From Marinococcus sp. PL1-022 (GTDB lineage: Bacteria > Bacillota > Bacilli > Bacillales > Marinococcaceae): a DNA stretch of 64,000 bases. The stretch lies in the NCBI RefSeq assembly GCF_033845285.1, contig NZ_JAWXCX010000001.1, forward strand, positions 1,379,495 through 1,443,494. The letters are read 5' to 3'. This document shows, piece after piece, positions 15,087 through 24,373 of this stretch (the first letter of the stretch is position 1; each line of letters starts with the position of its first letter). The notes under the pieces are model-generated. The model had not been told where the DNA came from. It did no database searches and worked only from the letters and a program-made list of their open reading frames with translations. A program made the position numbers and the translations under genes.

Positions 15087-16076
15087 GTGAAAAAATGGAT
15101 CAGCCTTGTCACGATTATAGCTCTGATTGCTTTAACGGGCTGCCAGAGTGCAAGCGGCGAAGAGGAAAGGACCTTTACGCTCGCACACAACCAGCCGACG
15201 GATCATCCGGTGCACCAGTCGCTTGAACGATTTGCTGAGCTCGTGGAGGAAAAATCAGATGGAGCCATGAGCATTAAAATTTACCCGAACGGAGAGCTTG
15301 GAAGCGAGCGTGAAGTGATTGAAGGAACCCAGGCCGGCGCCGTTGATTTCAGTAAGGTAAGCGGGAGTGCCCTGGAAAGCTTTGAGCCCGCCTATTCGGT
15401 TTTCAGCCTGCCGTATTTGTTTGAAAGCCAGGAAAGCTTTAAGCGTGTCATGAATAACGAGGACGTGACGGACGACATCTATATGGAATCCGCAGATAAA
15501 GGATTCCGCGGCCTGACGTATTACGACGCTGGGATCCGCAATGTTTACACGAAAAGCAGAATGATCGAAACAAGTGAAGACATGAGCGGCTTAAAAACGA
15601 GAGTACAGCCGAGCCAGACGAGCGTGCAGATGATCGAAGCGATGGGGGGCACACCGACGCCGATGAGCTATGGTGAAGTGTATACTGCGCTGCAGTCGGG
15701 CGTTATCGACGCCGCCGAAAACAATGCCACGGCGCTTACGAACAGCAACCACGGGGAAGTGGCGAAAAACTATTTCTACACCGAGCATGCCATTGTTCCC
15801 GACATGCTGATCGCCAATGAAAATATCATGGAAAGCCTGTCCGACAGTGAACGGCAAATCATCGAAGAAGCTGCTGAAGAATCGACCAGCTATCACGAGG
15901 AGCTGTGGAACGAGACGGTGAACGAAGCCAAGGCGACAGCCAAAGAGGAAATGAACGTGGAATTTTATGAAGTGGACAAGCAGTCGTTTATTGATGCAGT
16001 GCAGCCGCTGCATGAAGAGTTCCAAAACGACCCGGACACCTCTGATATTTACAACAAAATAAAGGAGGCCGAGTAG
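15087..16076 (+). CDS. dctP: TRAP transporter substrate-binding lipoprotein (DctP)
   Basis: A 329-residue extracytoplasmic binding protein. The lipobox is LTGC near residue 19, which anchors it to the membrane outer face. The DctP fold is shown by the YPNGELGSEREVIEG segment and by KTRVQPSQTSVQMIEAMGGTPTPM followed by GEVYTALQSGVIDAAE. The Arg in KTRVQ is the usual carboxylate-binding residue, consistent with an acidic sugar as ligand. GTG start with AAAGGAGG. It lies between the GH31 gene and dctQ, one base separating it from dctQ. Confidence 0.93.
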   Translation: MKKWISLVTIIALIALTGCQSASGEEERTFTLAHNQPTDHPVHQSLERFAELVEEKSDGAMSIKIYPNGELGSEREVIEGTQAGAVDFSKVSGSALESFEPAYSVFSLPYLFESQESFKRVMNNEDVTDDIYMESADKGFRGLTYYDAGIRNVYTKSRMIETSEDMSGLKTRVQPSQTSVQMIEAMGGTPTPMSYGEVYTALQSGVIDAAENNATALTNSNHGEVAKNYFYTEHAIVPDMLIANENIMESLSDSERQIIEEAAEESTSYHEELWNETVNEAKATAKEEMNVEFYEVDKQSFIDAVQPLHEEFQNDPDTSDIYNKIKEAE

Positions 16077-16077
16077 G

Positions 16078-16572
16078 ATGCAAAAGGTCAAAATAATTCT
16101 CGACCGTACGCTGTTAATTGTTAATTCCGTATTAATTACCTGCATGGCCCTGCTTTCGATCTGGCAGGTGTTTACCCGGTACGTTCTGGATGCGCCGAGT
16201 ACCACAAGCGAAGAAATTATCCGCTTTATGCTCATCTGGTTCACGCTGCTTACAGCCGCCTACGTATTCGGACAGAAAAAGCATATCGCCATTGTGTTTC
16301 TGATTGAAAAGTTCCGGGAGCGCTCGCAGCGCTTCATCGGGCTTGCCATTAACATTTTATGGGTGTTTTTAGGAATAGTACCAATGATTATCGGCGGCAT
16401 CATTCTGCTGTCGTATACATACTCGGAAACGGCCCCGGCAACGGGCATGTCCATGCTGTTTGTCTACAGCGCTGTGCCGGCCTCGGGTGTATGTATCGTG
16501 CTGTATGCCGTAATTGATATGGTTCGGGGCAGCAGCCGGATCGGCACTGCCGGTGAGGGGGAAAAAGGATGA
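16078..16572 (+). CDS. dctQ: TRAP transporter small permease (DctQ)
   Basis: A 164-residue membrane protein with four hydrophobic segments and the DctQ pattern WQVFTRYVLDAPSTTSEEIIRFMLIWFTLL. It forms the small membrane subunit that pairs with DctM in a sodium-driven uptake system. Its stop overlaps the ATG of dctM by four bases. The context points to uptake of hexuronates or short uronides. Confidence 0.93.
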   Translation: MQKVKIILDRTLLIVNSVLITCMALLSIWQVFTRYVLDAPSTTSEEIIRFMLIWFTLLTAAYVFGQKKHIAIVFLIEKFRERSQRFIGLAINILWVFLGIVPMIIGGIILLSYTYSETAPATGMSMLFVYSAVPASGVCIVLYAVIDMVRGSSRIGTAGEGEKG

Positions 16573-17867
16573 CAGTTACAGCAGGAATTTTATTATTCGC
16601 ATTGCTCGGCATACTGCTCGTGTTCGGGGTGCCGATTGCACTCGCCATACTGCTGAGTGCGATGGTTACCATTTCACTTGTGATTCCGTTTGATGTAAGC
16701 ATCATTATTACCGCGCAGCGGCTTGCGACTGGCGTGGACAATTTCACGATTCTGGCGATTCCGCTGTTTGTGCTTGCAGGCATTATTATGAACAACGGCG
16801 GTATTGCCTTCCGGCTTATTAACCTGGCAAAAATTATTGTCGGCAGACTGCCGGGTTCTCTTGCACATACAAACGTCGTCGGCAACATGCTGTTTGGCTC
16901 CATTTCGGGGTCGAGTGTTGCAGCGGCTGCTGCGATGGGCAAAATCATGACTCCGATGGAAATGAGACAGAAATACTCTCTCAGCTACTCGGCCGCGACC
17001 AATATCGCGTCGGCTCCGGCAGGACTTCTGATCCCGCCAAGCTCCATGCTGATTGTGTATTCTCTTGTCAGCGGCGGCACCTCGATTGCAGCGCTGTTTA
17101 TGGCCGGCTACATTCCGGGGATTTTGTGGGGCCTCTCCGTGATGGCCGTCGCTTATGTGTATGCCAGAAAGCATAAATATCCGGTGTCCGAGAAGGTCAG
17201 CTGGAAGGATAAACTGTTTATCGTATTTGATGCGATTCCGAGTCTGCTTTTGATCATTATCGTAATCGGCGGGATCGTCGCCGGCATTTTTACCGCCACG
17301 GAAGGCGCAGCGGTTGCCGTCATTTATGCGCTTTTGCTGTCACTGATCTACAGACAACTGAAAAAAGAGGAATTTAAAAACATTTTCAAGGAAACCATCG
17401 AAATCACGGGCATGATTCTGCTTTTGATTACAGCATCCTCGCTGTTTTCCCTCGTGATGAGCTATACCGAAATTCCGGCAGGCATCAGCAATGCGCTGCT
17501 TTCGATCAGCGCGAACACGATCGTGATTCTACTGCTTATCAACCTGATCCTGCTTGTAATGGGGACCTTTATGGACATTACGCCGGCCGTGCTCATTTTC
17601 ACGCCGATCTTTTTCCCGGTGGTGACCGAGCTTGGCATCGATCCTGTTCACTTTGGCATTATTATTGCCTTCAACCTTTGTATCGGAAATATCACACCTC
17701 CGGTCGGAAGCGTGCTGTTTGTCGGTACAAGCGTTGCCGATGCGCGACTTGAAAGTGTCATCAAAACACTGATACCTTATTTCATCATTCTGATTGTGAT
17801 GGTGATCGCCGTTACTTTTATTCCTCAGCTCAGCCTGTTTCTGCCTCAGCTGTTTGATCTGATGTAG
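16569..17867 (+). CDS. dctM: TRAP transporter large permease (DctM)
   Basis: A 432-residue integral membrane protein with about twelve hydrophobic segments. It has DctM landmarks: GSISGSSVAAAAAMGKIM, SAPAGLLIPPSSMLIVYSLVSGG, and LCIGNITPPVGSVLFVG near the C-terminus. It is the ion-coupled translocation subunit. It is last in the GH31-dctPQM operon and converges on the ROK repressor gene 22 bases away, with no obvious terminator in the gap. Confidence 0.94.
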   Translation: MTVTAGILLFALLGILLVFGVPIALAILLSAMVTISLVIPFDVSIIITAQRLATGVDNFTILAIPLFVLAGIIMNNGGIAFRLINLAKIIVGRLPGSLAHTNVVGNMLFGSISGSSVAAAAAMGKIMTPMEMRQKYSLSYSAATNIASAPAGLLIPPSSMLIVYSLVSGGTSIAALFMAGYIPGILWGLSVMAVAYVYARKHKYPVSEKVSWKDKLFIVFDAIPSLLLIIIVIGGIVAGIFTATEGAAVAVIYALLLSLIYRQLKKEEFKNIFKETIEITGMILLLITASSLFSLVMSYTEIPAGISNALLSISANTIVILLLINLILLVMGTFMDITPAVLIFTPIFFPVVTELGIDPVHFGIIIAFNLCIGNITPPVGSVLFVGTSVADARLESVIKTLIPYFIILIVMVIAVTFIPQLSLFLPQLFDLM

Positions 17868-17889
17868 TGATGTAGCTATGTGCTTTCTG

Positions 17890-19056
17890 TTACATGCTGA
17901 AGGAGACAGAGTGGTCCACATGGTGAACGCCCAGAAACTTTTTAAACGCAAGCGCCGCGGCTCCTAGTGCACAGGCGTCTTCGTTCAGGCTCGAAATTTT
18001 CAGCTCCTCGTAGTTGTTAAACTTGGACTGCAAAGACTCCTCGACCCGCTCTAAGAGCTCGGGCTTGGAGGCAAACAGCGGGCTGTTGATGATGATGCGC
18101 TCGGGATTAAAGATGTTAATCACATTATTTACGCCAATTGACAGATAGAAAATGTATTCGGCAATCTCTTGCTCAGCATCTATCGTTTCAAGATGTTTAC
18201 TTACCTGCTCCTGGGTATGGAACTCGTCGCCGCTTTCGTAAAGCAGCTTAAAAAATGCTTTATTGGAGGCATAAAGCTCCCAGCAGCCATGGTTGCCGCA
18301 CGGACAGGGCTTGCCATCCGGCTCGATAATCATATGGCCGATTTCACCGGCAAAGCCCTGATGCCCGCGGTAAATGACCGAGTCTTTAACCATGCCGAGC
18401 CCGATGCCGGAGTATAAAGTCAGGCAGAACAGGTCGGACCCATGTTTTGCATAAACGTGTTCGGCATATACGGCCAGGTTGGCGCTGTTGTCTACATGCA
18501 CGGGGGCGTCAAACGCTTCTTCGAGGCGGGTCTTTATGTCCAGATTCACCCACTCCTGTTTTGGGGTATAAACGATCCGGCTGTCGTTGTTCACAATTCC
18601 GTGAATGCCGATACCGATTCCGGCGAGTGGAGCAGCAGAGGCGCCGCTCTGAAAGGCATCGATTTCTGCCTGCAGCTGTTGAATTAATGCTTCAAGCATG
18701 CTTTCAAAATGGTACGTATCCAGATGAAGCTGCTTCTGATGAAGACGACGGCCCTTCAGGTCACAAAAAATGATATTTGTGCTGAGTTCATCAATATCAA
18801 CGCCTATTGTAAAGCCGGCACGCTCGTTCATTTCAATAATAATCGGCTTACGCCCGGGGGTATCGAGAGCTTCGGTTCTCGTTTCAATCACAAGTTCCTG
18901 CTCGAGCAGGTCATTGATCTGTGTGGAGATGGTCGCTTTATTTAAGCCGGTGATTCTCGCCAGTTCGCTCCGGGAAAGGGAAGCGTTTTTCACAATTTCT
19001 TCGAGAATCACCCGACGGTTTAAGTTTCGTATATAGTTCCAGTCGCCTTTATGCAA
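17890..19056 (-). CDS. ROK-family transcriptional repressor (XylR-like)
   Basis: A 388-residue repressor. Residues about 12-65 form a winged helix (LSRSELARITGLNKATISTQINDL). The rest is a sugar-kinase-like ROK domain with GVDIDELSTN near the start and the zinc motif CPCGNHGCWE. The only well-placed start is TTG, with GAGGGA upstream. It lies between the TRAP operon, which it faces tail to tail, and uxaC, from which it diverges. Two operator-like repeats (12630-12664 and 19121-19153) have XylR geometry. It is therefore the likely repressor of both operons and of itself, with a hexuronate or pathway intermediate as inducer. Confidence 0.92.
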   Translation of the reverse strand: MHKGDWNYIRNLNRRVILEEIVKNASLSRSELARITGLNKATISTQINDLLEQELVIETRTEALDTPGRKPIIIEMNERAGFTIGVDIDELSTNIIFCDLKGRRLHQKQLHLDTYHFESMLEALIQQLQAEIDAFQSGASAAPLAGIGIGIHGIVNNDSRIVYTPKQEWVNLDIKTRLEEAFDAPVHVDNSANLAVYAEHVYAKHGSDLFCLTLYSGIGLGMVKDSVIYRGHQGFAGEIGHMIIEPDGKPCPCGNHGCWELYASNKAFFKLLYESGDEFHTQEQVSKHLETIDAEQEIAEYIFYLSIGVNNVINIFNPERIIINSPLFASKPELLERVEESLQSKFNNYEELKISSLNEDACALGAAALAFKKFLGVHHVDHSVSFSM

Positions 19057-19120
19057 GGAGGATCCCTCTTTCTGTACGTACTGCGTATGTTAGTAATATG
19101 AATACTGTGTTAAAAGTATA

Positions 19121-19153
19121 AATTTAATAGTTTGCATAGTAAACAAATTAATT
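19121..19153. promoter_or_regulatory. ROK-type operator before uxaC
   Basis: ACAAATTAATT at 19143-19153 is identical to the right half of the operator at 12651-12661. The left half AGTTTGC (19129-19135) matches five of seven positions of AATTTGT at the same seven-base spacing. It lies in the divergent region between the ROK gene and uxaC, so it can serve both. Confidence 0.7.
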
Positions 19154-19166
19154 AGGAGATGACAAC

Positions 19167-20564
19167 ATGACTGCATTTATTCACGAAGATTTTCTGCTTC
19201 AGTCGCAGGTGGCACGCACGCTGTATCATGATTATGCGAAGCACCTGCCGCTCATCGATTATCACAATCACCTGCCGCCCGGCGAAATTTTAAACGATAA
19301 AAACTTTGATAATCTGGCCCAGATCTGGCTGAGTGGCGATCACTACAAGTGGAGAGCCATGCGGGCAAACGGGATCGCAGAAGAGTATATTACGGGAAAC
19401 AAAAGCGACTACGAAAAGTTTCTGGCATGGGCGGAAACGGTGCCGAATACGCTCGGAAATCCACTGTATCACTGGACGCACCTGGAGCTGTCGTCGTATT
19501 TTGGCATTGATACGCTGTTAAACAAAGACACGGCAGAAGCAATCTGGGAGGAAAGCCGGGAAAAACTGCAGTCGCCGGAGTTTTCCACCCAGTCGCTGCT
19601 TCGAAAGGACAATGTCGTGTTTCTGGGAACGACCGATGACCCGGCGGACGCGTTAACTACGCACGAGCAGCTCGGGCAGAGCCATCTGCCGTTTGACGTG
19701 TCGCCTTCCTACCGGCCGGACCAGGCGCTGCACCTGGAAAAGGACAGCTTTCCGTCCTGGGTGCAGCAGCTGGCAGAGATGACGGGAAAAAGCATTTCCT
19801 CCTACGGGGAGCTTTTAGCGGCATTGGATGAACGAATCGAGGCGTTTGATGCGCTAGGCACCCGCAGCTCCGATCACGGCATGACGGACATGGTATATGA
19901 ACCAGCCAGTGAAGCGGAAGCAGCGGCCGTTTTCCAAAAACGGATAAACGGGGAGGCAGTAACGACGGAGGAAGCAGCCAAATACAAAACGTATACGCTG
20001 CTGCATCTGGCCGAAAGGTACGCGGCAAAGGACTGGGTGATGCAGCTGCACCTGCACCCGCTCCGCAACACAAATACCGCAATGCTTCAGAGGCTTGGCG
20101 GAGACTCGGGATTTGATGCGATCCATGACCAGCTGCCCGCCCGGCCGCTTGCTGCGTTTCTCGATCAGCTTGAACAAAACGGTGCTCTCCCCAAAACGGT
20201 GCTGTACAGCGTAAACGCCAATAACAACAATACGCTTGCGGCGATTGCCGGCAGCTTCCAGAACAGCGAAATTCCCGGCAAGGTGCAGGTAGGCACCGCC
20301 TGGTGGTTCAATGACCACATTGACGGCATGGAAAACCAGATGAAGTCTCTTGCCAGCATTGGCCTGATCAGTAATTTCATCGGCATGCTGACCGATTCAA
20401 GAAGCTTTTTGTCATTTTCGAGACACGAATATTTCCGGCGTATTCTCTGCAATCTGATTGGTACATGGGTGGAGGAAGGAAAAGCGCCGTATGACTTGAA
20501 GCTGTTAAGTACGTACGTCGAAAATATCTGCTATTACAACGCGAAAAAATATTTTTCAATTTAA
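19167..20564 (+). CDS. uxaC: Glucuronate isomerase
   Basis: A 465-residue enzyme of the amidohydrolase-like UxaC family. The metal-site segment LIDYHNHLPPGEI is near residue 30, and WRAMRANGI, LHLHPLRNTN and GTAWWFNDHIDGMENQM are characteristic. It isomerises D-glucuronate to D-fructuronate and D-galacturonate to D-tagaturonate. It is first in a five-gene operon (uxaC, uxuA, reductase, aldolase, kinase) with spacings of 3-14 bases. GGAGA precedes the ATG, and a ROK operator lies directly upstream. Confidence 0.95.
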   Translation: MTAFIHEDFLLQSQVARTLYHDYAKHLPLIDYHNHLPPGEILNDKNFDNLAQIWLSGDHYKWRAMRANGIAEEYITGNKSDYEKFLAWAETVPNTLGNPLYHWTHLELSSYFGIDTLLNKDTAEAIWEESREKLQSPEFSTQSLLRKDNVVFLGTTDDPADALTTHEQLGQSHLPFDVSPSYRPDQALHLEKDSFPSWVQQLAEMTGKSISSYGELLAALDERIEAFDALGTRSSDHGMTDMVYEPASEAEAAAVFQKRINGEAVTTEEAAKYKTYTLLHLAERYAAKDWVMQLHLHPLRNTNTAMLQRLGGDSGFDAIHDQLPARPLAAFLDQLEQNGALPKTVLYSVNANNNNTLAAIAGSFQNSEIPGKVQVGTAWWFNDHIDGMENQMKSLASIGLISNFIGMLTDSRSFLSFSRHEYFRRILCNLIGTWVEEGKAPYDLKLLSTYVENICYYNAKKYFSI

Positions 20565-20578
20565 AGGAGGAGCAGGCA

Positions 20579-21616
20579 ATGGAGATGAGCTTTCGCTGGT
20601 ACGGGACCGAAGACCCCGTCAAGCTTGAACAAATTAAACAGATTCCCGCGATGAAGGGAATCGTATCTGCTATCTATGACCTGCCGCCGGGCGAAACATG
20701 GCCGCAGGAGACCATCAGGGGCATGAAAACCGAAATTGAGCAGCGCGGGCTCGTGTGGAACGTAGTGGAAAGCGTACCGGTGCACGAGGATATTAAAATG
20801 GGCAAGAGCACAAGAGACAGCTGGATTGAGAAGTATCAGGAAACGATCCGAAACCTCTCCCGGGAAGGCATTAAGACCATCTGCTACAACTTCATGCCGG
20901 TATTTGACTGGACCCGCTCCAAGCTTGACGCGCCGCTTCCGGACGGATCGCATTCACTTATGTATGATGAGGAGCTGATTCAGCAGATTGATCCGCTCGA
21001 CGGAAGCTTGACGCTTCCCGGATGGGATCTGTCCTACCAGAAGGACGACCTGCGGGTCATCATGGATGAATATAAAGAAATATCGAAAGAGGACCTGATG
21101 GAGAACCTGATTTACTTTCTGGAGCGGATTATTCCAGTCGCAGAGGAAGAGGATGTGCTGATGGCGATCCATCCCGACGATCCGCCCTGGGACATTTTCG
21201 GCCTGCCGCGTATTATCACAAATGAAGCCAACGTTACGGCCATGCTGAAGCGGGTCAACAGCAGGCACAACGGGATTACCTTCTGCACCGGCTCCTACGG
21301 CGCGGACCGGAGCAACGATTTAATCGGCATGATTGAACATATGAAGGACCGCATTCATTTTGTGCACGCCAGAAACGTGCGGTGGACAAGCGAAAAATCG
21401 TTTCAGGAAACGTCGCATTCCGTGCACGACGGCTCGCTCGATATGGTCGGCATCATGCAGAAGCTGATTGAGGTGGGCTACGAAGGCCCGATCCGCCCGG
21501 ATCACGGACGGATGATCTGGGGCGAAGAAGGCCGGCCGGGCTACGGGTTGTACGACCGGGCACTCGGCGCGGTATATCTTAACGGCATTATCGATGCTGT
21601 GCAGGAGAGGAGATAA
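20579..21616 (+). CDS. uxuA: Mannonate dehydratase
   Basis: A 345-residue TIM-barrel enzyme that dehydrates D-mannonate to 2-keto-3-deoxygluconate. Family markers are MSFRWYG at the start, CYNFMPVFDW, MAIHPDDPPW, FCTGSYGA and FVHARNVR. AAAGGAGGAG lies before the ATG, and the gene follows uxaC by 14 bases. The set of uxaC, uxuA and the following reductase completes the standard glucuronate route. Confidence 0.95.
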   Translation: MEMSFRWYGTEDPVKLEQIKQIPAMKGIVSAIYDLPPGETWPQETIRGMKTEIEQRGLVWNVVESVPVHEDIKMGKSTRDSWIEKYQETIRNLSREGIKTICYNFMPVFDWTRSKLDAPLPDGSHSLMYDEELIQQIDPLDGSLTLPGWDLSYQKDDLRVIMDEYKEISKEDLMENLIYFLERIIPVAEEEDVLMAIHPDDPPWDIFGLPRIITNEANVTAMLKRVNSRHNGITFCTGSYGADRSNDLIGMIEHMKDRIHFVHARNVRWTSEKSFQETSHSVHDGSLDMVGIMQKLIEVGYEGPIRPDHGRMIWGEEGRPGYGLYDRALGAVYLNGIIDAVQERR

Positions 21617-21619
21617 ACG

Positions 21620-22465
21620 ATGCAGACACCATTTCAAATTCCACTGGAGGATAAAGTTGTCGTCATCACGGGCGGAAGCGGCGTGCTCGGCTCGGTGATG
21701 GCCGAGGCGCTCGCCGCCAACGGAGCGAAAGTGGCGATTATCGCCCGCAACAAGGAAAAAGTGGAGCAGGTGGCCCGGCGGATCAGCGAAAACGGGGGAG
21801 AGGCTGCCGGCTACAGCGGCGATGTCACGGACAAGCAGGCCATGGAAGCCATTTACGAGGACGTAAAAAGCCGGTTCGGGCCGTGCGATATTCTCGTAAA
21901 CGGAGCGGGCGGGAACAATCCGAAGGCAACAACCGGGGAGGAATACTTCAATCCGGAAGCGCCCGACAGCGGCGGCACCTTTTTTGACCTGGACCCTGTC
22001 GCAGTGGATCAATTGTTTTCGCTGAATTTTCTCGGCGCGCTGATTCCATCGCAGGTGTTCACCCGCGACATGGTGTACGACCGGCCGGGCTCGATTATTA
22101 ATATTTCATCGATGAATGCGTACCGGCCGCTGACAAAAATCCCTGCCTACAGCGGGGCGAAGGCCGCCGTCAGCAACTTCACCCAGTGGCTGGCCGTTTA
22201 CTTCTCAAAATCCGGGGTACGGGTAAATGCCATGGCTCCGGGGTTTTTCCTTACGGATCAGAACCGGGAGCTGATGTTTTCGGAGGAGGGCGTGCTGAGC
22301 GCGAGAGCGGAAAAAATACTTTCCCAGACGCCGCAGGAGCGCTTCGGGGAGCCGGAGGAGCTGGTGGGCACCCTGCTGTGGCTCGTGGACGAAAAATCCT
22401 CAGGCTTTGTGAATGGCATTGTCGTACCGATTGACGGCGGATTTTCCGCCTATTCTGGAGTGTAA
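21620..22465 (+). CDS. uxuB: SDR-type D-mannonate oxidoreductase (fructuronate reductase)
   Basis: A 281-residue short-chain dehydrogenase. The nucleotide-binding motif is TGGSGVLGS, the structural motif is NGAGG, and the catalytic set is Ser in ISSMNAY with YSGAK. It lies between uxuA and the aldolase, where the enzyme linking D-fructuronate to D-mannonate is expected; Bacillus uses an SDR for this step instead of the long-chain enzyme of E. coli. The gene symbol follows that usage. It starts three bases after uxuA. Confidence 0.88.
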   Translation: MQTPFQIPLEDKVVVITGGSGVLGSVMAEALAANGAKVAIIARNKEKVEQVARRISENGGEAAGYSGDVTDKQAMEAIYEDVKSRFGPCDILVNGAGGNNPKATTGEEYFNPEAPDSGGTFFDLDPVAVDQLFSLNFLGALIPSQVFTRDMVYDRPGSIINISSMNAYRPLTKIPAYSGAKAAVSNFTQWLAVYFSKSGVRVNAMAPGFFLTDQNRELMFSEEGVLSARAEKILSQTPQERFGEPEELVGTLLWLVDEKSSGFVNGIVVPIDGGFSAYSGV

Positions 22466-22476
22466 AGGAGAAAACG

Positions 22477-23106
22477 ATGAGAGTATTTCATATTCTGAAT
22501 CAAATGATAGAAAACAAGGTGGCTGTGGTCATTCGCGGCGAGAGTCCGGAGCAGGCGGTGAAGACCGCCGATGCCTGCGTGCAGGGTGGCTCCCGGACGC
22601 TCGAAGTTACCTTTACCGTACCGGATGCCGATGATGTGCTACGGACCCTTGGGCAAAAATATCCGGATACAGTGGTCGGGGCGGGCACCGTGCTCGACAG
22701 CGAAACGGCCCGGCTCGCGATTATCCGGGGGGCTTCCTTTATTGTGAGCCCGTCCTTTGATCCTGATGTTGCGAAGCTGTGCAACCGCTACGCCGTCCCG
22801 TATCTTCCGGGAGTGATGACCGTCCGGGAAGCGACCGAAGCGCTCGCCTACGGCGCCCAGGTGGTCAAGCTGTTCCCCGGGGAGATGTACGCCCCTTCCT
22901 TTATCAAAACGCTTCGCGGCCCGCTGCCGCACCTGCAGCTGATGCCAACCGGCGGTGTGGACCTGAATAACGTGCAGGAATGGCTGCAGGCCGGGGCCGT
23001 CATGGTCGGCGCCGGGGGATCGATTACCGGACCGGCCAAAGCCGGGGATTACGACGAAGTCACCCGGCTGGCGGGCGAATTCCAGCGGCTCGCCGAGGAG
23101 GTGTAG
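22477..23106 (+). CDS. kdgA: KDPG/KHG aldolase
   Basis: A 209-residue class I aldolase that splits 2-keto-3-deoxy-6-phosphogluconate into pyruvate and glyceraldehyde 3-phosphate. Motifs: VVIRGES (phosphate contact region), SRTLEVTFTVPDA with the catalytic Glu, GAGTVLD, the Schiff-base Lys in VVKLFPGE, and LMPTGGVDLNN. It comes before the kinase gene with three bases between them. Confidence 0.93.
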   Translation: MRVFHILNQMIENKVAVVIRGESPEQAVKTADACVQGGSRTLEVTFTVPDADDVLRTLGQKYPDTVVGAGTVLDSETARLAIIRGASFIVSPSFDPDVAKLCNRYAVPYLPGVMTVREATEALAYGAQVVKLFPGEMYAPSFIKTLRGPLPHLQLMPTGGVDLNNVQEWLQAGAVMVGAGGSITGPAKAGDYDEVTRLAGEFQRLAEEV

Positions 23107-23109
23107 GCG

Positions 23110-24114
23110 ATGGCGCACATCCTGACGATGGGCGAAATGATGATGCGGCTCACCCCGCCGTCCCATCAGCGGCTGGTCCAGACCAACGACTTTCACGTTT
23201 ATTTTGGCGGGGCGGAGGCCAACGTAGCCATGAATATGGCCCAGTTCGGGCACGACGCCTCGTTGTTAACGGCGCTGCCGGCGAATGCGATGGGGGAAGC
23301 CGCCAAGCGCCGGCTCCGGACGGCTGGCGTCCATACGAATACGATCGTGAACCAGGGCCGGCGGCTCGGCCTGTATTATGTGGAGGAAGGGTATTCCGTT
23401 AAGCCGGCGGAGGTCATCTACGACCGGGCGGATGCCTCGGTATGGGAGCTTGTGGACACCGCTCTCGACTGGGAGCAGCTGCTTGCCGGCGTGGACGTGT
23501 TTCACGTAAGCGGCATTACGCCCGCGCTCGGCCCGGCCATGCATAATCTGACGATGACAGCCCTGAAGGAGGCGGCCAGCCGCGGGGTGCAGGTGAGCTT
23601 TGACTGCAACTACCGGGCGAAGCTGTGGTCGCCGGCGGAGGCAAAAGCGTCCTTCGAAGCCATTCTTTCCTACGTGGATGTCTGTTTCATCGGCCACAAG
23701 GATTTTGTCTACCTGCTCGGCATGGAGGGTGACGAAGCGTTTTCCCCGGAGCAGCTGGAACGGTTGTATGACCAGGCGGCCCGGAAGTACCAGATCTCTA
23801 CGATGGCAAGCACGCACCGGACAGCGGCCTCGGCCAGCACGAACAGTCTGACCGGCTACTACTATGACGGCAGCCGGCTCCATGCAAGCAGCACCGTTTC
23901 GTTTGATCTGCTGGAGCGGGTCGGAGGCGGCGACAGCTTTGCCTCCGGCATCCTGCATGGGGTCCTGCAGGAAAACTGGGAGCCGCAGCAGATCGTCGAC
24001 TTTGCGACCGGGTCGAGCGTCCTGAAGCACATGGTTTACGGCGACAGCAACCAGTTTGACGAAGCGTATGTGCTTCAGTTTGTTGAAAATCAGGACAACG
24101 ATGTGAAACGATAA
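23110..24114 (+). CDS. kdgK: 2-keto-3-deoxygluconate kinase, PfkB family
   Basis: A 334-residue sugar kinase. The PfkB signatures are FGGAEANVAMNMAQFG near residue 37 and GGGDSFASG towards the C-terminus, where the Asp is the catalytic base. It phosphorylates KDG to the substrate of the preceding aldolase gene product, ending the hexuronate pathway. It is last in the operon, and a good terminator follows. Confidence 0.92.
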   Translation: MAHILTMGEMMMRLTPPSHQRLVQTNDFHVYFGGAEANVAMNMAQFGHDASLLTALPANAMGEAAKRRLRTAGVHTNTIVNQGRRLGLYYVEEGYSVKPAEVIYDRADASVWELVDTALDWEQLLAGVDVFHVSGITPALGPAMHNLTMTALKEAASRGVQVSFDCNYRAKLWSPAEAKASFEAILSYVDVCFIGHKDFVYLLGMEGDEAFSPEQLERLYDQAARKYQISTMASTHRTAASASTNSLTGYYYDGSRLHASSTVSFDLLERVGGGDSFASGILHGVLQENWEPQQIVDFATGSSVLKHMVYGDSNQFDEAYVLQFVENQDNDVKR

Positions 24115-24127
24115 AGAATACTTATTT

Positions 24128-24158
24128 GTCCGGCTGGATGAACAGCCGGGCTTTTTGG
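24128..24158 (+). terminator. Intrinsic terminator of the uxaC operon
   Basis: CCGGCTG and CAGCCGG form a seven-pair stem with a six-base loop, followed by CTTTTT. Confidence 0.8.
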
Positions 24159-24373
24159 TGTCTCGGGGTACAGCTTTTAGTTTAAAGCTGGTCGCTGTGT
24201 TTGTTTCTAAGCTCAATTATTATTTAATGTACAAATATTTTTAGAAAATTATGAAATTAACGTTTATTTTTTATAATTTAAGGTATAATATTATTAACTA
24301 TGATTATATAGTTGGTTGTTCATTCATTACCCGCCCCGGAGAAACACATCCTTTTTAGAAAGAAGGCGGAGAA

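Noticed and set aside
17868-17889. Terminator between dctM and the ROK gene
   Set aside because: The 22-base gap and flanks show no stem followed by a T-run.
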